A program made the translations under genes and the position numbers. Source: Mycobacterium lepraemurium (GTDB taxonomy: Bacteria; Actinomycetota; Actinomycetes; Mycobacteriales; Mycobacteriaceae). From it: a stretch of DNA of 64,000 nt. The notes beneath the pieces were generated by a model. It saw only the letters and a list, made by a program, of their open reading frames with translations. It did no database searches and had not been told where the DNA came from. How positions within the stretch are numbered: position 1 is the first letter of the stretch; the number at the start of each line of letters is the position of its first letter. Below, piece after piece: positions 59,295-64,000 of the stretch. Where the stretch lies: NCBI GenBank assembly GCA_002291465.1, contig CP021238.1, forward strand, positions 3,286,001 to 3,350,000, in the 5' to 3' direction.

Positions 59295-59333
59295 TATGGC
59301 CACGGATCCTGGTGACTTCGGGTCCGTGGCCAT
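59295..59333 (-). terminator. whiB7 leader attenuator hairpin
   Basis: A perfect 11-bp stem (ATGGCCACGGA and TCCGTGGCCAT) with a 17-nt loop lies 22 bp after the leader-ORF stop and about 80 bp before the whiB7 start. The following sequence AGTTGTTGGG is only weakly U-rich. It fits the transcription attenuator described for whiB7 leaders. Confidence 0.75.
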
Positions 59334-59355
59334 CTGGGGAAAACCGGGCTGGTGC

Positions 59356-59526
59356 TTACCTTGCCTTCGGCGGGCCCCCGACTCGTACGGACGCGTCGGT
59401 CGCGGCGGCGGCGCGATGCTTGCGCGCGGCCGCCAGGGCGGCGGCGTGCGTGGCGAGAAGGCCGGCCGCGGACAGGGCGGGACGGGTCGCGCGAGCCACG
59501 CCTACGCCGAACGCGTTGCCGATCAT
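59356..59526 (-). CDS. whiB7 leader peptide (uORF)
   Basis: A 56-codon frame, ATG 59526 to TAA 59356, begins MIGNAFGVGVARATRPALSA and is very Ala/Arg-rich. It has an excellent ribosome site, AGGAGG 9 nt upstream. Its stop lies just before the attenuator hairpin. In other mycobacteria, translation stalling in a whiB7 uORF prevents termination and turns on resistance genes, so this is most likely the sensor of ribosome inhibition. The length and composition are read directly; the mechanism is from the family. Confidence 0.7.
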   Translation of the reverse strand: MIGNAFGVGVARATRPALSAAGLLATHAAALAAARKHRAAAATDASVRVGGPPKAR

Positions 59527-59579
59527 CCTGGCCGCCCTCCTTTCCGTCCCGCTGAGTTTCCATACTGCCGGGTTGCGAT

Positions 59580-59626
59580 ATCAAGGGTAAACGGTGCCCG
59601 TCGGTCATCACAACCGATTTTGTGAC
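59580..59626 (-). promoter_or_regulatory. whiB7 promoter with AT-rich autoregulatory element
   Basis: On the minus strand, CAAAATCGG is followed by TTGTGA (-35, 59613-59608), an 18-bp spacer and TACCCT (-10, 59589-59584). WhiB7 is known to bind AT-rich DNA directly upstream of the -35, and AAAAT sits there. It lies just 3' of uvrD2. Confidence 0.6.
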
Positions 59627-59641
59627 CTGCGGATTCGCCGG

Positions 59642-61753
59642 TCAGCGACCGCGGACCAGCTCCAGCACATCGGGGCCGTACTGCTCGAGCTTGCGCGCGC
59701 CGATGCCGGGAATCGCGATCAGCGCCTGTTCGTCGCCGGGCCGCAGCTCGGCGATGGCGATCAGGGTGTTGTCGGTGAACACGACGTAGGCGGGTACCTT
59801 CTGTTCCTTGGCGACGTCCAGCCGCCACGCCTTGAGCCGCACCAGCAGGTCCTCGTCGATGTCGGCGGCACACGTCTCGCAATGTCGCAGCATGACGGCC
59901 GCCGGGGTGGTCAGGTTGTTGTTGCAGATCCGGCAGCGGGTGGCGGCGCTGCGGTTGCGGCGGGACCTGGTCGGCGCCGCCTCGGCCCGGGTCTGGGGTG
60001 CGATGCCGTTGAGGAATCGCGACGGCTTGCGGCTCTGCCGCCCGCCAGGGCTGCGGGCCAATGCCCAGCTGAACGCCAAATGTGTTCTGGCCCTGGCGAT
60101 TCCGACGTAGAGCAGCCGCCGCTCCTCCTCGACCGCCTCGCTGTCGGCGCCGTACGCCAGCGCGTGCGAGATGGGTAGCGTGCCGTCGGCCAGGCCGACC
60201 AGAAACACCGCGTCCCACTCGAGTCCCTTGGCGGCGTGCAGCGACGCCAGCGCGACGCCCTGCACCACGGGTGGGTGCCGGGCGTCGGCGCGCATCCGCA
60301 GTTCGGTCAGCAGGCCGGCGAAGTCCAGCTGCGGACGCCGCGCCACCTCGTCGTCGACCAGTTCGGCCAGCGCGCGCAGCGCCTCCCAGCGCTCCCGGGC
60401 CCGGGTGCCAACCGGCTCTTCGGCCGTCAGCCCCAGCGGTTCGAGCACCGCCCGCACCACCGCGGGCAGCGGCTCTTCTCGGGCGCCTTCGCCCTCGCGC
60501 TCGGCGGCGCGCTGCAGCGCCAGCAGGGCCTGCTTGATCTCCTGGCGGTTGAAGAACCCCCCGCCGCCGCGAACCTGATAGGGGATGCCGGCCTCGGTCA
60601 GCGCCTCCTCGTAGATCTCCGACTGGGCGTTGACCCGGTAGAGCACCGCGATCTCCGAGGCGGGGGTGCCTGATTTGATCAACCGCGCAATCGATTTGGC
60701 GACGGCGGCAGCCTCGGCCGGTTCGTCGGGATGCTCGTGGAAGGTCGGCACCGGACCCGGCGGCCGCTGCCCGACCAGGTGCAGCTTGCTGCCGGCCACC
60801 CGGCCGCGGGCCGCGGCGATCACCTGGTTGGCCAGCGACACCACCTGCGGGGTGGAGCGGTAGTCGCGTTCCAGCCGCACCACGGTCGCGTCGGGGAACC
60901 GGCGGGAGAAGTCGAGCAGGAACCTCGGGGAGGCCCCGGTGAACGAGTAGATGGTCTGGTTCGCGTCCCCCACCACGGTCAAGTCGTCGCGATTGCCCAG
61001 CCAGGCGGCCAGCACCCGCTGCTGCAACGGGGTGACGTCCTGATATTCGTCGACCACGAAGCAGCGGTAGCGGTCGCGGAACTCCTCGGCGACCGCCGGG
61101 TCGCTTTCGATCGCCGCCGCGGTGTGCAGCAGCAGGTCGTCGAAATCGAGCAGGGTGACGTGGTCGCCGCGGGCCTTGAGGGCTTCGTAGGCGGCATACA
61201 CGCCGGCGACCCTCGCGGCGTCCAGCGGAATGTCCCGCCCGGCGGCGGCCACCGCGGCCGGGTATTCCTCCGGGCCGATCAGCGACGCCTTGGCCCATTC
61301 GATCTCGCCGGCCAGGTCGCGCACGTCGTCGGTGCTGGCGTTGATCCGGGTGCGGCTGGCCGCCCGGGCCACCACCGCGAACTTGCTGTCCAGCAGCTGC
61401 CAGCCGGTGTCGCCGACCACCCGCGGCCAGAAATAGCGCAGCTGCCGGTGGGCGGCGGCGTGAAAGGTCAGCGCCGAGACCGAGCCGACCGCCGCGTCGG
61501 TGCCCGCCGCGGCGGCGAGCGCCCGCAGCCGCGAGCGCATCTCCCCCGCCGCGCGCTGGGTGAAGGTGACCGCCAGCACCTGATTGGCGGCGACATGACC
61601 GCACGCGACCAGCTGGGCGATCCGGTGGGTGATGGTGCGGGTCTTGCCGGTGCCGGCGCCGGCCAGCACGCAGACCGGACCGCGCGGGGCCAGCACGGCT
61701 TCGCGTTGCTCTTCGTCCAGCCCGGCGGTCAAGGGGTCGGCGAGGGTCGGCAT
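59642..61753 (-). CDS. uvrD2: ATP-dependent DNA helicase UvrD2
   Basis: The product has 703 residues and is unbroken. It is a superfamily 1A helicase with [17 protein letters not shown] (Walker A), [12 protein letters not shown] (motif II), [15 protein letters not shown] (III), LERDYRST (IV), [18 protein letters not shown] (V) and [13 protein letters not shown] (VI). The UvrD2-specific tetracysteine motif follows as CRICNNNL and CETC. A C-terminal HRDC domain ([21 protein letters not shown]) completes it. UvrD2 is essential in M. smegmatis. ATG 61753 aligns with the M. tuberculosis protein ([16 protein letters not shown]); an earlier ATG (61762) is possible. It is divergent from mrx1. Confidence 0.95.
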   Translation of the reverse strand: MPTLADPLTAGLDEEQREAVLAPRGPVCVLAGAGTGKTRTITHRIAQLVACGHVAANQVLAVTFTQRAAGEMRSRLRALAAAAGTDAAVGSVSALTFHAAAHRQLRYFWPRVVGDTGWQLLDSKFAVVARAASRTRINASTDDVRDLAGEIEWAKASLIGPEEYPAAVAAAGRDIPLDAARVAGVYAAYEALKARGDHVTLLDFDDLLLHTAAAIESDPAVAEEFRDRYRCFVVDEYQDVTPLQQRVLAAWLGNRDDLTVVGDANQTIYSFTGASPRFLLDFSRRFPDATVVRLERDYRSTPQVVSLANQVIAAARGRVAGSKLHLVGQRPPGPVPTFHEHPDEPAEAAAVAKSIARLIKSGTPASEIAVLYRVNAQSEIYEEALTEAGIPYQVRGGGGFFNRQEIKQALLALQRAAEREGEGAREEPLPAVVRAVLEPLGLTAEEPVGTRARERWEALRALAELVDDEVARRPQLDFAGLLTELRMRADARHPPVVQGVALASLHAAKGLEWDAVFLVGLADGTLPISHALAYGADSEAVEEERRLLYVGIARARTHLAFSWALARSPGGRQSRKPSRFLNGIAPQTRAEAAPTRSRRNRSAATRCRICNNNLTTPAAVMLRHCETCAADIDEDLLVRLKAWRLDVAKEQKVPAYVVFTDNTLIAIAELRPGDEQALIAIPGIGARKLEQYGPDVLELVRGR

Positions 61754-61882
61754 GGCGTCCATCTTGGCTTCCCATACTGACAAGTCGGTGACGAACGAGA
61801 TGCATCGCGCCCCGGCGAGTCGGCCCGCTCCTGCGCATCCCGCTACGCGGAATGCTTCGTCGCCGGGCTACGTTATCCGGCT

Positions 61883-62137
61883 ATGACCTCTGCCCCGCTC
61901 ACCGTTTACACCACGTCGTGGTGCGGCTACTGCCACCGGCTGATGACCGTGCTCAAGTCCAACGGCATCCCCTACGAGGCGGTCGACATCGAACACGACC
62001 CGGCCGCCGCCGACTTCGTCAGCTCGGTCAACGGCGGCAACAAGACGGTTCCGACGGTGAAGTTCGCCGACGGTTCCACACTGACCAACCCTAGCGCCGC
62101 GCAGGTGAAGGCCAAGCTGGCCGAAGCCGGCAACTGA
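61883..62137 (+). CDS. mrx1: mycoredoxin 1
   Basis: The product has 84 residues of glutaredoxin fold with the active-site TTSWCGYCHRL (CxxC), the cis-Pro VPTVKF and FADGSTLTNPS. Mycoredoxin-1 reduces mycothiolated proteins using mycothiol. It is divergent from uvrD2 and convergent with nudC, the usual mycobacterial order (Rv3198A). Confidence 0.95.
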   Translation: MTSAPLTVYTTSWCGYCHRLMTVLKSNGIPYEAVDIEHDPAAADFVSSVNGGNKTVPTVKFADGSTLTNPSAAQVKAKLAEAGN

Positions 62138-62145
62138 CCACCGGG

Positions 62146-63077
62146 TCAGTCGAACGCGGCCCAGGATTCGATGATCACCCGCGCGATCGAAATCGACCCG
62201 GGCAGTAGGAGTTTCGACTCCGAGTCGGACGACCAGTCCCCGGCCGCCAGCGCGGCGCGCACCTCGTCGCGGGTGAACCACGCCGCCTCGGCGATCTCAC
62301 CGTCGTTGAACGCGAAGTCCTGCGCCGGGTCGGCGACGGCGTGGAAGCCGACCATCGGCGAGCGCGGGAACGGCCACGGCTGGCTGCCCAGGTAGCGCAC
62401 GTCGCACACGGTCAGCCCGATCTCCTCGCGGACCTCGTGGGCGACACACACCTCGAACGACTCCCCGGCCTCGACGAATCCGGCCAGCAGCGAGAACATC
62501 CGCTCCGGCCACACCGCCTGACGGGCCAGCACCGCGCGGTCGCCGCCGTCGTGCACCAGGCAGATCACCGCCGGGTCGATACGCGGGAACTCCTCATGCC
62601 CGGTGACCGGGTTGACCCGCGACCAGCCCGCCCGGGCCGGCCTGGTCGGCGAGCCGTCCACCGAGCTGAACCGCGACCGCTCGTGCCAGTTCAGCAGCGC
62701 GACGGCCGAGGACATCAGCTGGCTGCTGGTGTCGTCGAAGATCGGGCCGAGGCTGCGCAGGTTCACCACCTCGGCGCGCACCTCGGGATCATCCGGTGCC
62801 TGCAGCGCGCCGCGGATGGCCCAGACGTGCCGGCCGTCCTCGAGGCACCCCAGGAAAACCGCCTCCGGCGGGGGCTTGTCACCCAGCTCGGCGGCGGCGC
62901 CCAGCACCACCCGGCCGTCGGCGACGAGCACCTGGTTGCGCGAGTCCACCCGCAACAGCGCCGCGTCGGCCCAGCCCGCCGCGGCGGCCTCGACGTCGGT
63001 GCGCAACTGGCCGGCCCGATCGGCGCCCACCCGCGACAGCAGCGGACGCTGCGCAGCTGAAAGTCCGCGATCGCCAT
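62146..63077 (-). pseudogene. nudC: NADH pyrophosphatase NudC, N-terminal frameshift
   Basis: NudC hydrolyses NAD(H) and can remove NAD caps from RNA. The Nudix box is intact: GFVEAGESFEVCVAHEVREEIGL, preceded by EEFPRIDPAVICLVHDG. The C-terminal motif SQPWPFPRSPMVGF is typical of NudC. ATG 63077 starts AIADFQLRSV, but the next codons are out of frame because one C is missing near 63041 (expected LRSVPLLSRVGAD). An internal start after the lesion could still give a nearly complete protein. The ATG overlaps the stop of the upstream channel gene (TGATG). Confidence 0.85.
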
Positions 63078-64000
63078 CAATGCCCCGCGCTGCGGATATA
63101 GAGCAACCGGTCGTTGACCTCGACCGCGTCCACCTCGGGGGCGTCGATGCGCAGCAGCCGGCCGTCGCGCACCACCCCGAGCACGATGTCACGCAGGTGC
63201 CGAGGCGAGCCGCCGATCTCGGACTGCTCGACCTCCCGCTCGGCGATCGCCAACCCGACGTCGGGCGTCAGCAGGTCCTCGATCATCTCCACCACGCTCG
63301 GGGTGGTGGTGGCCAGGCCGAGCAGCCGGCCCGCCGTCGCCGACGACACCACCACCGAGTCCGTGCCCGACTGCTGCAGCAGGTGCTGATTCTCGGCCTC
63401 CCGAATCGAGGCGACGATCTTGGCGTGCGGCGCGATCTCGCGCGCGGTCAGCGTCACCAGCACAGCGGTGTCGTCGCGGCTGGTGGCCACGATGATGGAC
63501 GCCGCGTGCTGGGCCCCGGCCAGCCGCAGCACGTCGGCCTTAGTGGCGTCGCCGTGCACGGTGACCAGGTCCGCGCTCTCGGCGTGCTCGAGGGTGCTGC
63601 GATCGGTGTCGACGACGACGACCTCGGCCTGGGTGGTCGCGTCGCCCAGGATGGCGGCGACCGCGGTTTTGCCCTTGGTGCCGTAGCCGATCACGATGGT
63701 GTGGTTGCGCACTCTGCTCCTCCAACGCTGAATCTTCCACCCTTGGCGGGACCGCTCGGAGAGCACTTCGAGCGTGGTGCCCACCAAGACGACCAAAAAG
63801 GCAATCCGCAGCGCGGTGAAGATCAGGGTGTGCACCAGGCGGGCGGTCTCGGTGTAGGGCGTGATGTCGCCGTAGCCGGTGGTCGACAGGGACACCGCGG
63901 AGAAATACACGCAGTCCAGAAAGGTCAGCGACCCGCCCCGCAGATCCCGGTAGCCGGACCGGTCGGCGTAGACGATGACGGCGGCGGCGAACAGCGCCAC
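63077..64000 (-). CDS. potassium-channel-like protein with RCK/TrkA domain (Rv3200c; 5' end beyond window)
   Basis: The visible 307 residues begin inside the pore module. The pore helix and selectivity filter read VSLSTTGYGDITPY, followed by a last membrane helix (LIFTALRIAFLVVLVGTTLEV). An RCK domain follows with the NAD-type fold (HTIVIGYGTKGKTAVAAIL; VVVVDTDRSTLEHAE; VHGDATKADVLRLAG) and a TrkA-C-like end. The first membrane helix and start codon lie beyond 64000. Such channels gate K+ in response to bound ligand or redox state. It overlaps nudC by one base. Confidence 0.9.
   Translation of the reverse strand: MALFAAAVIVYADRSGYRDLRGGSLTFLDCVYFSAVSLSTTGYGDITPYTETARLVHTLIFTALRIAFLVVLVGTTLEVLSERSRQGWKIQRWRSRVRNHTIVIGYGTKGKTAVAAILGDATTQAEVVVVDTDRSTLEHAESADLVTVHGDATKADVLRLAGAQHAASIIVATSRDDTAVLVTLTAREIAPHAKIVASIREAENQHLLQQSGTDSVVVSSATAGRLLGLATTTPSVVEMIEDLLTPDVGLAIAEREVEQSEIGGSPRHLRDIVLGVVRDGRLLRIDAPEVDAVEVNDRLLYIRSAGH

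Overview
The window is high-GC actinobacterial DNA from a slow-growing Mycobacterium. Markers are whiB7, mycoredoxin, dosR/dosS, an MPT64-family antigen, a 13E12-family HNH gene and an 18-kDa small heat-shock protein. The two ends follow the M. tuberculosis H37Rv order from about Rv3164c (moxR3) to Rv3200c (potassium-channel-like protein). The middle is accessory and resembles M. avium-complex or M. simiae-complex relatives. I cannot fix the species. Rv numbers are given from memory of gene order and protein similarity, not from a search.

Layout. 1-7.5 kb: moxR3 and a DUF4129 gene, a 13E12 gene, a collagen-like secreted protein, an SDR-TetR pair, and the divergent APH-fold gene with its partner (Rv3168/Rv3169 type). 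7.5-12.6 kb: a transporter-monooxygenase pair inserted before aofH and hpx. 12.7-16.7 kb: a truncated AraC gene and a collapsed heptose/nucleotide-sugar cluster. 16.9-24.9 kb: a TPP enzyme, udgX, a hemerythrin-like protein, two exported proteins, an aldo-keto reductase/NADH-dehydrogenase chimera, and a MerR/Hsp18 pair. 25.0-31.4 kb: a dormancy-type block with PAS-ANTAR, dosS, dosR, a flavin-binding protein, an Acg-type nitroreductase and a second kinase-regulator locus. 31.4-36.7 kb: membrane proteins. 36.7-42.9 kb: an operon centred on a FAAL-ACP-reductase protein. 43.4-45.2 kb: a conserved gene, glutathione peroxidase and an MPT64-like antigen. 45.4-49.5 kb: a genomic island in the initiator tRNA gene, carrying a helix-turn-helix/PIN pair and a TOTE-type primase-helicase. 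49.7-64.0 kb: the conserved Rv3193c-Rv3200c block, interrupted by a Fic gene with a near-perfect palindromic operator.

Most novel region. An island of about 4 kb sits in the 3' part of tRNA-fMet. The displaced original tRNA 3' end, including CCA and its terminator, lies at the far end of the island. The cargo is an antitoxin/PIN pair followed by a coiled-coil + archaeo-eukaryotic primase + superfamily 2 helicase protein, a conflict or defence arrangement. Its helicase part is cut by one in-frame TAG.

Sequence integrity. About half of the genes are broken. Many breaks are single-base losses in G or C runs, which look like sequencing or assembly errors. Others are six in-frame nonsense codons, a 17-bp tandem duplication, gene chimeras and multi-codon internal deletions, which look more like real decay. 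Both may apply, and every pseudogene call here depends on read-level confirmation. Genes that are open throughout include aofH, udgX, dosR/dosS, the Rv3193c-Rv3195 block, fic, the UbiB-like kinase gene and uvrD2.
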